Positions 1 to 9,160 of a stretch of DNA of 64,000 nt are shown one piece after another. Both the position numbers and the translations under genes were made by a program. This stretch comes from CAYRJD01 sp965212125. Lineage in GTDB: Bacteria > Actinomycetota > Acidimicrobiia > Acidimicrobiales > Poriferisodalaceae. The notes under the pieces are model-generated. The model saw only the letters and a list, made by a program, of their open reading frames with translations, did not search any database and had not been told where the DNA came from. Numbering within the stretch: the first letter of the stretch is position 1; every line of letters starts with the position of its first letter. The stretch covers positions 496,001 to 560,000 of the forward strand of contig OZ243045.1 of the NCBI GenBank assembly GCA_965212125.1, read 5' to 3'.

Positions 1-51
1 TGTGGCACCTGCGAAGGCGCTGGCTTGTTGCTGCAAGAAGATCTGCTGTGA
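1..51 (+). CDS. C-terminal end of a probable ribonuclease E/G (partial)
   Basis: Frame 1 is open from the window edge to TGA at 49-51 and reads CGTCEGAGLLLQEDLL. The CxxCxGxG pattern resembles the zinc-link motif of RNase E/G proteins. A ribonuclease E/G gene directly upstream of rplU-rpmA-obg is the usual arrangement in Actinomycetota. Only 16 codons are visible, so the call rests on this motif and on the neighbouring genes. Confidence 0.5.
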   Translation, partial: CGTCEGAGLLLQEDLL

Positions 52-108
52 TGCCGCCCCGCCTGATGCCGTCTCGTCTGCTGCCGCCTCGCCTGCTGCT
101 GTCCGGCC
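49..108. repeat. Four 15-nt degenerate tandem units after a stop codon
   Basis: Four consecutive 15-nt units (49-63, 64-78, 79-93, 94-108) begin TGATGCCG, TGATGCCG, TGCTGCCG and TGCTGCTG. The first unit starts with the stop codon of the upstream gene. They fill most of the spacer before rplU. This is the first of many gene-end duplications in the window. Confidence 0.7.
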
Positions 109-132
109 TTACGCCGTTAGCCTTGTAGCGCT

Positions 133-456
133 ATGTATGCAGTAATCGCCACCGGTGGCAAACAACAGCGCGTTGAGACCGGCCAAGTGCTAGAGGTTGA
201 ACTGCTTGAGGGCACCCAAAAGAAAACCGTCAGCTTTAGCCCGGTGCTAGTCGTTGATGGAGATTCGGTTTTGGCTACGCCCGCCGAACTCAAGGGCAGC
301 AAAGTCACCGCCCGGCTGGTTGGTGAAACCAAGGGTCCGAAGATTCGTGGATTCACCTACAAAAACGCAACCACCTATCGCCGCCGCTGGGGACATCGTC
401 AGCGTTACAGCGAAATTGAAATCACCGACATAAAAGTCGCTGCCCCCAAGAGCTAG
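133..456 (+). CDS. rplU: 50S ribosomal protein L21
   Basis: A 107-residue protein of normal length for L21, which binds 23S rRNA in the large ribosomal subunit. It starts MYAVIATGGKQQRVE, the typical L21 N-terminus, and carries the C-terminal signature region with YRRRWGHRQ (usual form KRRKNYRRRxGHRQ) followed by I-x-I-T-D-I. ATG at 133 is the natural start. The rpmA start follows 18 bases after the stop, as in nearly all bacteria, so the two are co-transcribed. Confidence 0.97.
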   Translation: MYAVIATGGKQQRVETGQVLEVELLEGTQKKTVSFSPVLVVDGDSVLATPAELKGSKVTARLVGETKGPKIRGFTYKNATTYRRRWGHRQRYSEIEITDIKVAAPKS

Positions 457-474
457 ATCCAGAGGAGCTGAAAA

Positions 475-738
475 TTGTCTAAAACCAAAGGCGGCGGTTC
501 TACCCGCAACGGACGCGACTCAAACGCACAGCGCCTCGGCGTAAAGGTTTATGCCGGCCAGCAGATTGAAGCGGGCGGGATCATCGTGCGTCAGCGCGGA
601 ACCAAATTTCATCCCGGCCGCAACGTCGGCCTAGGCAAAGACCACACGCTGTTTGCCACCGAAGCAGGCATAGTGCGTTTTGGCTATCGCTCCGGTCGCA
701 AGCTCGTAGATATCGATACGGCCCAGACCGGCCGCTAA
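475..738 (+). CDS. rpmA: 50S ribosomal protein L27
   Basis: An 87-residue protein whose N-terminal tail reaches the peptidyl transferase centre. KGGGSTRNGRDSNAQRLGVK and the GTKFHPGRNVGLGKDHTLFA region are classic L27. Translation starts at TTG 475, preceded by AGGAG at 463-467 with suitable spacing. Downstream, the spacer to obgE (739-790) contains short repeats of GCTGG/GCTAG type. Confidence 0.97.
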   Translation: MSKTKGGGSTRNGRDSNAQRLGVKVYAGQQIEAGGIIVRQRGTKFHPGRNVGLGKDHTLFATEAGIVRFGYRSGRKLVDIDTAQTGR

Positions 739-790
739 CCCTGCCAGCGCTGGCTGGCTAGTTAAGCGCCGGCTGGTACAACTAAAACCT

Positions 791-2155
791 ATGAGCGGCT
801 TCGTTGACGAGTGCAATTTGCACGTCAAAGGTGGTGATGGCGGGGCTGGCTGCGTGTCATTTCGGCGTGAAGCGCATGTGCCGCGCGGCGGTCCCGATGG
901 TGGCGATGGCGGCGACGGCGGCGACGTGTGGCTGAAAGCGGACAGCAACGTCAGCTCCTTGCTGGCGTTTCGTGATTTCCCGTTTCGGCGTGGTGACGAT
1001 GGCGGCCACGGCAAAGGCAAGCGCAAGCACGGCCGCCGCGGCAAGGACACGATCGTGAAGGTGCCGCAGGGCACAATCGTGCGAGACAAAGACGGCGCCG
1101 TGCTAGCGGACTTAGTTGAGCCAGGGGATCGTTGGATGGCAGCGCTTGGCGGTCGGGGCGGCCACGGCAACTCGCGGTTTCTTAGTTCAAACAGACGCGC
1201 CCCTAGCTTCGCAGAGCTGTCGGAGTCCGGCGAAGAACGCTGGCTAAAAATTGAACTGCAGCTAATAGCCGACGTGGCTTTGGTCGGTTTTCCCAACGCT
1301 GGCAAGAGCACCTTCATCAGCGTGGTTTCGGCGGCGCGCCCCAAGGTTGCCGACTACCCCTTTACCACGCTGCAGCCTCACCTCGGAGTAGTGCGCTGGG
1401 CCGATGGCCGCGCAACAGATGGCGGAGCGGCAGGTGCTGGAGCGGCAGGTGCCAGCGCGGCCGATGAATTTGAGATGATTATCGCCGACATTCCCGGCCT
1501 CATTGAAGGAGCCGCCGACGGCCGCGGGCTGGGGCATCAGTTTCTGCGCCACGTTGAGCGCGCCGGGGTGCTGTTGGTGATGGTCGATCTAACCGAGCCG
1601 CTAGGTATCTCAGCCGTCAAGCAGGCCGAAGTGTTGCTAGGGGAACTAGCAAGCTACGACGCTGAGCTAGCAGGCCGCCCCCGGCTAGTGGTGGGCACAA
1701 AGGCCGACGTGGCGCAAGATGACGCGGTGGAAGACGGCGCGCCGGGAGACGACGTGGCGCAAGATGCCGCGACCGGCTGGTCGGGGCCGCGCATGTCTGC
1801 GGTCACCGGGCAAGGAGTCAAACAGGTGCTGGCAAGCCTGCGTGAGCTGGTAGCCAACAACCGCATAGTGATAGACCAGCAGAGCTACCCCGGCACACAT
1901 AAATCGGTGGTGCATAAGCCAGCCGAGGGCGGGGTAGAAGTGCTGCGCAGAGACGACGGAGTCTTTGAAATACGCGGCCGGCAGGCTCTGCGTTGCGTGG
2001 CGTTGTCCGACATCAACAACCCCGAAGCGCTGGAGCACGCCTGGTCTGGACTGAAAAGCCTGGGAGTGCCTTCCGCGCTTGCTAAGCAAGGGGCTGGCGC
2101 AGGTGATGTGGTGGTGATCGGTGACTTTGAATTTGAATACGAACCAGATCAGTAG
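791..2155 (+). CDS. obgE: Obg family GTPase (CgtA)
   Basis: A 454-residue GTPase acting in late 50S assembly and growth control. The glycine-rich N-terminal Obg domain (about residues 1-160, GGDGG/GDGGDGG runs) is followed by the G domain: P-loop GFPNAGKST near residue 165, switch region DYPFTTLQPHLG, DIPGLIEGA, and TKAD as the [NT]KxD motif. A C-terminal OCT domain is present. Two low-complexity inserts interrupt the G domain: a Gly/Ala run after WADGRA and an Asp/Ala run after TKADVAQDD. The ATG at 791 opens the Obg domain directly. It sits in the usual rpmA-obg-proB-proA order. Confidence 0.96.
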   Translation: MSGFVDECNLHVKGGDGGAGCVSFRREAHVPRGGPDGGDGGDGGDVWLKADSNVSSLLAFRDFPFRRGDDGGHGKGKRKHGRRGKDTIVKVPQGTIVRDKDGAVLADLVEPGDRWMAALGGRGGHGNSRFLSSNRRAPSFAELSESGEERWLKIELQLIADVALVGFPNAGKSTFISVVSAARPKVADYPFTTLQPHLGVVRWADGRATDGGAAGAGAAGASAADEFEMIIADIPGLIEGAADGRGLGHQFLRHVERAGVLLVMVDLTEPLGISAVKQAEVLLGELASYDAELAGRPRLVVGTKADVAQDDAVEDGAPGDDVAQDAATGWSGPRMSAVTGQGVKQVLASLRELVANNRIVIDQQSYPGTHKSVVHKPAEGGVEVLRRDDGVFEIRGRQALRCVALSDINNPEALEHAWSGLKSLGVPSALAKQGAGAGDVVVIGDFEFEYEPDQ

Positions 2156-2165
2156 CGGCAAAAAA

Positions 2166-3254
2166 ATGCGTGTAGTAATAAAAATCGGCACATCTTCGGT
2201 GACGCTTAACGGCGTAATCAACGAAGCCGCCATCGCCAAGCTGGTAGCCGAAGTGGTTGAGGCTCGTCAGCAGGGCCATGAGGTGATCGTTGTGACTTCG
2301 GGCGCCATAACGGCCGGTGTCCAGCGGCTTGGCATCGCTCGCCCGACACGCATCAATCGCCTGCAGGCCGTCTCCGCGGTAGGTCAAATAGATCTGATGG
2401 GCGTGTATTCAAATCTATTTGCGAGCCATCAGGCAGTCGCCGGGCAGGTTCTAATAGCCCCGCACGATTTCGCCGACCGCAGTCAATACGTCCACGCCCA
2501 AGACACCTTTGAGAATCTGCTGGCGCTTGGGGTGGTTCCGATCGTCAACGAAAACGACGCAGTCGCCGACGACGCAATTCGCTACGGCGACAACGACCGC
2601 ATTGCCGCCCTGGTTGCCAACCTGCTAAGTGCCGACCTGCTGGTGTTGCTTACCGACACCGCCGGCCTGTACACCGCCGACCCCAACCGCAATCAGCAAG
2701 CGACGCTCATTGAAGAGGTCGCTGAGGTAACGGCGTCGCTTGAGGCACTGGCTGGAAACCCCGGGGTGGTGGGCAGCGGTGGGATGGCCTCCAAGTTGGC
2801 GGCCGCAAAAATGGCCTCTTGGAGTGGCGTCAAAACGGTTATTGCGGCGGCCGATTGCGTAAATGTGCTGGCGGATTCAATCACCAGCCGACCCGCCCAA
2901 AGCACCGTGGTAGCCGCGCGTCCCGGTCGCATCGCGGCGCGCAAACTTTGGATTGGGTTTGCGATCGCGGCGGCTGGAACTTTGGTGGTCGACAAAGGCG
3001 CCCAAAGAGCCCTAGCCAAGGACGGCAAGTCGCTGCTGGCGGCCGGGGTGACGGCGACGGCCGGCAGCTTTGACGCTGGCGATGCGGTTGAGATTCAAAC
3101 CGAAGACGGCGAGCTGCTCGGCAAGGGCTTGACCTCTATGAGTTCGGACGTGCTGGCATCGGCCAAAGGGAAACGTAGCGCGGAAATGCCTGAAGGAATA
3201 TTGCCGCTCGTTATCCACCGCGATGACCTGGTAATACTCGGCCAGCAGGCATAA
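2166..3254 (+). CDS. proB: Glutamate 5-kinase
   Basis: First enzyme of proline synthesis, phosphorylating glutamate to gamma-glutamyl phosphate. MRVVIKIGTSSVT is the typical N-terminus of the amino-acid kinase fold, and YGDNDRIAALVANLLSADLL is the ATP/glutamate site region. A C-terminal PUA domain (from about residue 270) is retained. I chose ATG 2166, 10 bases after the obgE stop; an in-frame GTG at 2121 lies inside obgE and would add residues not seen in the family. proA follows 20 bases downstream. Confidence 0.95.
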   Translation: MRVVIKIGTSSVTLNGVINEAAIAKLVAEVVEARQQGHEVIVVTSGAITAGVQRLGIARPTRINRLQAVSAVGQIDLMGVYSNLFASHQAVAGQVLIAPHDFADRSQYVHAQDTFENLLALGVVPIVNENDAVADDAIRYGDNDRIAALVANLLSADLLVLLTDTAGLYTADPNRNQQATLIEEVAEVTASLEALAGNPGVVGSGGMASKLAAAKMASWSGVKTVIAAADCVNVLADSITSRPAQSTVVAARPGRIAARKLWIGFAIAAAGTLVVDKGAQRALAKDGKSLLAAGVTATAGSFDAGDAVEIQTEDGELLGKGLTSMSSDVLASAKGKRSAEMPEGILPLVIHRDDLVILGQQA

Positions 3255-3274
3255 ATGGCGGGTACCCTGCTCTA

Positions 3275-4534
3275 ATGCCCGAGAACGAACTCAGTGCAGA
3301 CATGCTTGAACTCGGCAAGCGCGCCAAGGCTGCCTCCTATCAGATTGCGCAAGCTAACGCAGCCCAAAAAAATGACGCCTTGCTTGCTGCGGCAGACCTA
3401 CTAGAAGCCGCCACAGAGCAGATTCTGACCGCCAATAGCACCGACGTGGCCGCCGCCGAGGCTGCGGGCATCGGGCCGGGTCCAATCGATCGGCTGCGCC
3501 TTGATGTGGGTCGTGTTGCGGATATGGCTGAGGGAATGCGCCAGGTTGCAAGCCTGGAAGATCCCGTCGGCAAGATTGTTGACGGTTGGGTGCGTCCCAA
3601 CGGGCTGGCGATCCGCCGGGTGCGGGTGCCGCTCGGAGTGGTAGCGATTATTTATGAGAATCGCCCGAACGTCACTGCCGATTCGTTCGGACTTTGCCTT
3701 AAATCCGGCAACGCGGCGATGCTGCGTGGATCGAGCGCCGCACTCAACTCAAATCTCGCCATTGCCGAGGTTCTGCGCGAGGGCTTGCACAAGGCCGGAT
3801 TGACGCGGGATGCACTTGTGCTTGTCGAAGACACCAGCCACGAAGCCGCCGCCGCGTTTATGCAGCTAGACGAGCACATTGATTGCCTCATTCCGCGGGG
3901 TGGGCCGGATCTGATCGCCGCCATTCGCCAGCATGCGACCGTGCCGTATGTGATTGACGGCGACGGCAACTGCCACATCTATGTGGATGAAACCGCCGAT
4001 CTAACCGAGGCGGTCGAAATAGTTGTCAACGCCAAGCTGAGCCGACCAGCGGCGTGCAACTCGGCCGAATCGCTGGTGGTGCATCAAGCCGTCGCGGCGG
4101 AGTTTCTGCCTCGCCTGGTGCCGCGACTATCTGACGTAGAGCTAGTGGGTGACGCTCAGGCGTGCGCCCTATCCGACAGCATTCAACCCGCCGAGCCCGG
4201 CGATTTCGCCAAGGAGTTTCTAGACCTAAAGCTAAGCGTGGCTGTTACGGCCAGCCTTGACGAAGCGATCGAACACATAAATCAGCACAGCACCGGCCAC
4301 AGCGAAGCGATCATTACCCAAGACCTTGACGCGGCCAGTCAGTTCACCAAGCGGGTTGACGCAGCCGCCGTGCTAGTTAACGCACCCACCCGCTTCGTTG
4401 ACGGCGGAGAGTTTGGCTTTGGTGCGGAGATCGGCATCAGCACACAAAAGCTGCACGCGCGCGGCCCAATGGGGCTAGAACAACTAACGACAGTGAAATT
4501 TGTTGTTATCGGCCAAGGTCAAATCCGCGGCTAG
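3275..4534 (+). CDS. proA: Glutamate-5-semialdehyde dehydrogenase (gamma-glutamyl phosphate reductase)
   Basis: Second proline enzyme, NADPH-dependent reduction of gamma-glutamyl phosphate. The length of 419 residues is standard. It has the aldehyde dehydrogenase fold with the PLGVVAIIYENRPNVT segment, the catalytic Cys in RPAACNSAESLVVH near residue 260, and the C-terminal FGFGAEIGISTQKLHARGPMGLEQLTT signature region. It is co-oriented with proB. Confidence 0.96.
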   Translation: MPENELSADMLELGKRAKAASYQIAQANAAQKNDALLAAADLLEAATEQILTANSTDVAAAEAAGIGPGPIDRLRLDVGRVADMAEGMRQVASLEDPVGKIVDGWVRPNGLAIRRVRVPLGVVAIIYENRPNVTADSFGLCLKSGNAAMLRGSSAALNSNLAIAEVLREGLHKAGLTRDALVLVEDTSHEAAAAFMQLDEHIDCLIPRGGPDLIAAIRQHATVPYVIDGDGNCHIYVDETADLTEAVEIVVNAKLSRPAACNSAESLVVHQAVAAEFLPRLVPRLSDVELVGDAQACALSDSIQPAEPGDFAKEFLDLKLSVAVTASLDEAIEHINQHSTGHSEAIITQDLDAASQFTKRVDAAAVLVNAPTRFVDGGEFGFGAEIGISTQKLHARGPMGLEQLTTVKFVVIGQGQIRG

Positions 4535-4582
4535 CGCCCAGAAATCAATAACTGAAAGCGATGTTTAAAAAAGTGATGTTTA

Positions 4583-5461
4583 ATGAGTGACGCGATTTTT
4601 TCCGACTTGGTTGCGGTGCGCGATGGCTTAGGCAAAGTTGAGTATCTGGCTGATGATGGAATCGCCAGCGTTGTGTTTTTGGCGGAGCGCCTAGGCAAGC
4701 CGGTACTAGTTGAAGGCCCGGCCGGAACTGGCAAAACCGAGCTTGCCAAGGCGGTAGCCACTGCGACTGGGTCGCGTCTGATTCGCCTGCAGTGCTATGA
4801 GGGCTTGGACGAAGCCAAGGCGCTGTACGAATGGAACTACAAGAAGCAGCTGCTGCGCATTCAGGCCGACCGCAGCGAGCAAGGCTCGGACTGGACCGAG
4901 CTGCAAGATGACATCTTTCGGGACGAGTTTTTGCTGACACGGCCACTGCTGGAAGCGATCACCGCCGAAGACAGAGTTGTGTTGCTGATTGATGAGGTGG
5001 ATCGCGTGGAGGTGGAAACTGAGGCGCTGCTGCTGGAGCTGCTGTCGGATTACCAGGTTTCAATTCCTGAGATGGGAACCATCATCGCCAAGCAGGTGCC
5101 GATGGTGTTTCTCACGTCTAACAACACTCGTGAGTTGTCCGAAGCGCTGAAGCGGCGTTGCTTGTTTTTGCATATTGACTACCCGGAGCTTGAGCGTGAA
5201 AAAGAAATCGTGCTCACCAAGGTTGAGGGGATCAGCAACAACCTGGCCGAGCAGGTTGCGCGTGTGGTTCGGTCAATCCGTCAGCTTGACCTGAAAAAGA
5301 GTCCGTCGGTTTCGGAGACGCTTGACTGGGCCCGAACCCTGGTGATACTTGGTACCGAAAGCATTGACGAAGACGTAGCCAAAGAGTCGCTACACATCTT
5401 GCTTAAGTATCAAAGCGACATTGAAAAAGCCGCCAAAGAGCTAACGGTGGAAGAAGAATAA
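4583..5461 (+). CDS. MoxR-family AAA+ ATPase
   Basis: A 292-residue AAA+ ATPase of the MoxR/CoxD group. Walker A is GPAGTGKTELAKAVA (about residues 46-60), Walker B is VLLIDEVDRVE, and sensor 1 lies in VFLTSNNTRELSEALKRRC. MoxR ATPases typically work with a VWA protein to insert cofactors or mature metalloenzymes. Here the VWA partner starts 9 bases downstream, so the two form an operon. A role in maturing the CoxL-like enzyme at 10.6-12.9 kb is inference from location only. Confidence 0.9.
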   Translation: MSDAIFSDLVAVRDGLGKVEYLADDGIASVVFLAERLGKPVLVEGPAGTGKTELAKAVATATGSRLIRLQCYEGLDEAKALYEWNYKKQLLRIQADRSEQGSDWTELQDDIFRDEFLLTRPLLEAITAEDRVVLLIDEVDRVEVETEALLLELLSDYQVSIPEMGTIIAKQVPMVFLTSNNTRELSEALKRRCLFLHIDYPELEREKEIVLTKVEGISNNLAEQVARVVRSIRQLDLKKSPSVSETLDWARTLVILGTESIDEDVAKESLHILLKYQSDIEKAAKELTVEEE

Positions 5462-5470
5462 GCCCGCCCG

Positions 5471-6910
5471 ATGCTTGACCTGTTGAGCGGCTTCGTGGTG
5501 GAGCTGCGTAAGGCCGGACTGCCGGTGTCGTTGACCGAAAATCTTGACGCCATGGAAGCCGTCAAGCACATCCCGGTTGAAGATCGGCAGGCGTTCAAGT
5601 ACGCGCTGGCGGCGACGCTTGTCAAAAACGAGCAGCACTGGCGTGCGTTTGAGACGGTGTTTGAGGTCTATTTTGCGCTGCGCGGCCCGGAGTATGCGGT
5701 TAGCGGCGACGGTGACGAAGAGGGCGAGCCAGACCCAGACAACTTGGAAGACTGGATGTCGCAGCAGATGCGGGGGATGGGTGGCCGCAGCGGTGGCGAA
5801 GACATGAGCCCGGAGGAAATCGCTGAAATGCTTTTTCGGGCGCTGCTGAACGGCGATCAGGCGATGATGACCGCGATGGCGCGCGCAGCGGTCACGCAGT
5901 TTGCGGGCATGGAACCAGGCCGGCCGGTTGGCGGCACGTACTACATGTATCGCACGCTTAGAAACTTGGACTTAGACGCCATGTTGGAGCGCTTGGTGGA
6001 GGAATCCGCCGACCGCTACGACAACGAGCTAACCGACCTGCAGCAACGGCTGGAGCGCGAGGAGTTTGAACAGCGCATCAACGATCTGCGCCAAGAGATT
6101 GAAGCCGAAATTCGCCGCCGCCTGGTTGCCGACCGTGGGGCTGAGGCGATGGTTAAAACCCTGCGCAAGCCGCTGCCCGAGGATGTTGATTTCATGCACG
6201 CCAGCCGCGAGGAGATGGCAAACATCAAGAAGTCCATTCAGCCTCTAACACGCAAGCTGGCTGCGCGGCTGGCTCGCAAGCGCCGCCACAAGCGCCGCGG
6301 GCATTTGGATTTTCGAGCAACGGTGCGGCATTCGCTTAACTACGGCGGCGTTCCGGTGGAGCCGCACTTTCGCCATCCGCGCCCGGCCAAGCCCGAGCTA
6401 GTCGTGGTGGCGGACATTTCCGGTTCGGTTGCGGCATTCGCTCGCTTTACCTTGCACTTGGTCTATGCGCTGCAAAACCAGTTCAGCAAGGTGCGGTCGT
6501 TCGTGTTTATCGACGGCATTGACGAGGTCACGCACATGTTTCAGGCCGAGGAAGACATTACGAATGCCGTGCATCGTGTCAATACCGAGGCGGACGTTGT
6601 TTGGGTGGATGGGCATTCCGACTACGGGCATGCCTTCGGCGCGTTTTGGGAGATGTATAACCGCGACATCAACTCAAAGAGCACGATGATGTTTTTGGGT
6701 GATGCCCGCAACAACTATCACTCAACCAATGCGTGGGTGCTTAAGGAGTGCGCCAAGAAGGCTCGCTCGGTGTTTTGGCTGAACCCTGAGCCGAAGTCTT
6801 ATTGGGATACCGGCGACTCGGTGATTACCGAGTATGGAACCTATTGCGACGGCGTGTTTGAGTGCCGCAACCTGCGCCAGCTTGAAGCCTTCGTAGATAA
6901 TTTGGCCTAG
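5471..6910 (+). CDS. VWA-domain protein, CoxE-like MoxR partner
   Basis: A 479-residue cytoplasmic protein with an acidic stretch near residues 77-95, a central charged helical region, and a C-terminal von Willebrand A domain. The MIDAS motif is DISGS near residue 315, with further metal-site elements in FIDGID and HSDYGHAF. Such proteins pair with MoxR ATPases. No signal peptide or membrane segment is seen. Its stop codon TAG (6908-6910) overlaps the stop of the convergent aroG in a shared CTAG. Confidence 0.88.
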   Translation: MLDLLSGFVVELRKAGLPVSLTENLDAMEAVKHIPVEDRQAFKYALAATLVKNEQHWRAFETVFEVYFALRGPEYAVSGDGDEEGEPDPDNLEDWMSQQMRGMGGRSGGEDMSPEEIAEMLFRALLNGDQAMMTAMARAAVTQFAGMEPGRPVGGTYYMYRTLRNLDLDAMLERLVEESADRYDNELTDLQQRLEREEFEQRINDLRQEIEAEIRRRLVADRGAEAMVKTLRKPLPEDVDFMHASREEMANIKKSIQPLTRKLAARLARKRRHKRRGHLDFRATVRHSLNYGGVPVEPHFRHPRPAKPELVVVADISGSVAAFARFTLHLVYALQNQFSKVRSFVFIDGIDEVTHMFQAEEDITNAVHRVNTEADVVWVDGHSDYGHAFGAFWEMYNRDINSKSTMMFLGDARNNYHSTNAWVLKECAKKARSVFWLNPEPKSYWDTGDSVITEYGTYCDGVFECRNLRQLEAFVDNLA

Positions 6911-8268
6911 GCGGTTTCCAACTGCGCCAGCAACTCGGCCACACCAAACGACATGTCCAGCGATTGGCGGGCGTTGAGCCGCGGGTCGCACATCGTTTCG
7001 TAGCGTTCGCCCAACTGTTCGGTGCGCAGCTCATCGGCTCCGCCCAGGCATTCGGTTACGTGATCGCCGGTGATCTCTAGATGCACGCCGCCCGGCCAGG
7101 TTTGCTCGGCCTTGTGCACCTCAAAGTAGCCGCGCACCTCCGTGGTGATCGCGTCAAAGTGCCGGGTCTTGATGCCGTCGGGCGTGGTGTAGGTGTTGCC
7201 GTGCATTGGGTCGCACTGCCACACGACAGGGTGGCCGGCGTCGGTAATCGCCCGCACGATCGGCGCCAAGCGGTCGCCCACGTTCTCCGCGCCCATTCGC
7301 GATATCAGTGTTAGCCGTCCCGGTTGGTCGTTCGGGTTGAGCGCCTTGCACAGCTCTAGCGCGTCGTTCGGCGTTGATGTAGGGCCGAGCTTGACGCCAA
7401 TGGGATTGTGAACCCCGCGCAGGAACTCCACATGCGCGCCGGTTAGCTCGCGTGTGCGCTCGCCGATCCACAGCATGTGCGCCGAGCAGTCGTACCAGTC
7501 GTTGGTGATGCTGTCTTGGCGAGTCAGCGCCTGTTCGTAGCCCAGCAGCAGAGCTTCATGGCTGGTGTACAGCTCAACCTGGCGCATGGCGGCATTGTCG
7601 GTATCAAGCCCGCACGAACTCATAAAGCGCAGCGCAGCCGCGATGCCGTCGGCGACGTGTGTGTAGCGCTGCCCGGCCGGGCTGGACGCAACAAACTCCT
7701 CGTTCCAGGTGTGGACCTGGCGCAGGTCGGCGTAGCCGCCGCGTGTGAACGCACGCAGCAGGTTCAGAGTTGCCGCGGAGGTGTTGTAGGCGTCAACCAG
7801 CCGGTCAGGGTTGGGGCGGCGAGCATCAGCGGTAAAGGCGGCCTCATTTACGATGTGGCCACGAAAGCTTGGCAGCGTGGCGCCGTCTTGGGTTTCGGTG
7901 TCAGAGCTGCGTGGCTTGGCGAACTGTCCGGCGATACGCCCGATCTTGACGATGGGCATGCCGGCGGAGTACTGCAGCACCGCCGCCATCTGCAAGATCA
8001 CCTTTAGTCGATCGCGGATGGCATCGGCCGTTGATAGATCCAGTGACTCAGCGCAGTCGCCAGCCTGAAGAACAAACGCGCGACCGGCACACACCTCAGC
8101 CAGGTTTTCTTGTAGGCGGCGCGCCTCACCTGCAAATACCAGCGGCGGGCGACGGCGCAGTTCAGCTAGGGCAGCGGCAAGCTGGTCTTGGTCGGGCCAT
8201 TCGGGCTGCTGGCCAGCCGGATACTCAGTCCAAGATGCCGGATGCCAGTCTGTGGCGGCGGCAGTCAA
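6907..8268 (-). CDS. aroG: Class II 3-deoxy-7-phosphoheptulonate synthase
   Basis: First shikimate pathway enzyme, joining phosphoenolpyruvate and erythrose 4-phosphate. Class II (plant/actinobacterial) signatures are visible: RPPLVFAGEARRLQENLA, VLQAGDCAESL with the metal-binding Cys, KIGRIAGQFAKPRS, and GVKLGPTSTPNDALELCKALNP, with RLTLISRMGAENV and WQCDPMHGNT. An upstream extension of the frame to 8466 runs inside the sigma gene and is not credible. I chose TTG at 8268, giving about 453 residues, close to characterised homologues. The start follows the sigma stop by 13 bases, so translation may be coupled. Confidence 0.93.
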   Translation of the reverse strand: MTAAATDWHPASWTEYPAGQQPEWPDQDQLAAALAELRRRPPLVFAGEARRLQENLAEVCAGRAFVLQAGDCAESLDLSTADAIRDRLKVILQMAAVLQYSAGMPIVKIGRIAGQFAKPRSSDTETQDGATLPSFRGHIVNEAAFTADARRPNPDRLVDAYNTSAATLNLLRAFTRGGYADLRQVHTWNEEFVASSPAGQRYTHVADGIAAALRFMSSCGLDTDNAAMRQVELYTSHEALLLGYEQALTRQDSITNDWYDCSAHMLWIGERTRELTGAHVEFLRGVHNPIGVKLGPTSTPNDALELCKALNPNDQPGRLTLISRMGAENVGDRLAPIVRAITDAGHPVVWQCDPMHGNTYTTPDGIKTRHFDAITTEVRGYFEVHKAEQTWPGGVHLEITGDHVTECLGGADELRTEQLGERYETMCDPRLNARQSLDMSFGVAELLAQLETA

Positions 8269-8281
8269 TTTGGCGCTACTG

Positions 8282-9160
8282 CTACGAGCCAGCCGCTTCG
8301 TCAAAAGCATCAACGTCTTGGTACTCGCCTTCATCGGCGGCACCTTGCAGATCGTCAATGGCGCGCTTGACCAAGCGACGGGCGGCTTCGGCGGTGACAT
8401 CAAGCTCATCGCCAATTTCGCGATAGCTGCGTGGTTCTTCATCGTGGAAACCAAAACGGCTAGCAACGGCGAAACGCGTGCGCTGATCCAGAGAACTCAT
8501 CATCTCTTCTACAAGCTCGCGGCGTTGTCCCTGCTGGGCATAGAAATCTGGGCCCGGCATGTCGTCGCCGATTAGATCAATCAGCGTGCTGTCGCCGTCG
8601 CTGTCGTTGCCGATGGTTTTGTCAAGCGACGTGGGAGTGCTGATGCGCTGCAGCCAGGCGTTCTCATCGTCAAGCGCGTCGCTGTCGCCGCCGTTGTGCC
8701 GCAGGGCAGCACGCAGCGAAGCGGAGCGATCCGACGGCAGGCGAATGAGGCTGCCCTTTTGGTCTAGCGCGCGTCCGATGGACTGGCGAATCCAAAAGGT
8801 TGCGTAGGTTGAAAACTTGAAGCCCTTGCGCCAGTCAAACTTTTCAACCGCGTGCTCCAGGCCGAGGTTGCCTTCCTGGATTAGATCCAGCAACTCCAGC
8901 GTGGGCGGAAGCGGGTAGCGCCGCGCTATCGAAACAACCAGACGCAGGTTGGCGCGGATGAAGTGATCGCGTGAGCGATCGGCGACCCGAACTGCCCTGC
9001 GTGCCTCGCGCTTTTCGGCAGCGGTTAGCTCTTCGCCGTCATCCAGGCGTTCCTGCGCTTCCCGTCCAGCTTCAATGCGCTTGGAGAGGGTGCGTTCCAT
9101 TTCGGCGTTCAACAGATCTACTGCGCCGATCTCGTTTAAATACTGTCCTACTGAATCCAT
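8282..9160 (-). CDS. RNA polymerase sigma factor, sigma-70 group 2/3-like
   Basis: A 292-residue sigma factor. Region 1.2 is present (DSVGQYLNEIGAVDLLNAEME), then region 2 with IRANLRLVVSIARRY, DLIQEGNLGLEHAVEKFDWRKGFKFSTYATFWIRQSI (core binding and -10 recognition), then region 3 with a low-complexity insert (about residues 160-200), and region 4 with SYREIGDELDVTAEAARRLVKRAI as the -35 reading helix-turn-helix. It lacks region 1.1. ATG at 9160 is preceded by GGGAAG. It lies upstream of aroG in the same orientation. Confidence 0.9.
   Translation of the reverse strand: MDSVGQYLNEIGAVDLLNAEMERTLSKRIEAGREAQERLDDGEELTAAEKREARRAVRVADRSRDHFIRANLRLVVSIARRYPLPPTLELLDLIQEGNLGLEHAVEKFDWRKGFKFSTYATFWIRQSIGRALDQKGSLIRLPSDRSASLRAALRHNGGDSDALDDENAWLQRISTPTSLDKTIGNDSDGDSTLIDLIGDDMPGPDFYAQQGQRRELVEEMMSSLDQRTRFAVASRFGFHDEEPRSYREIGDELDVTAEAARRLVKRAIDDLQGAADEGEYQDVDAFDEAAGS

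Noticed and set aside
8268..8466. N-terminal extension of aroG to 8466.
   Set aside because: It lies inside the sigma factor gene in another frame and does not match the class II DAHP synthase N-terminus.
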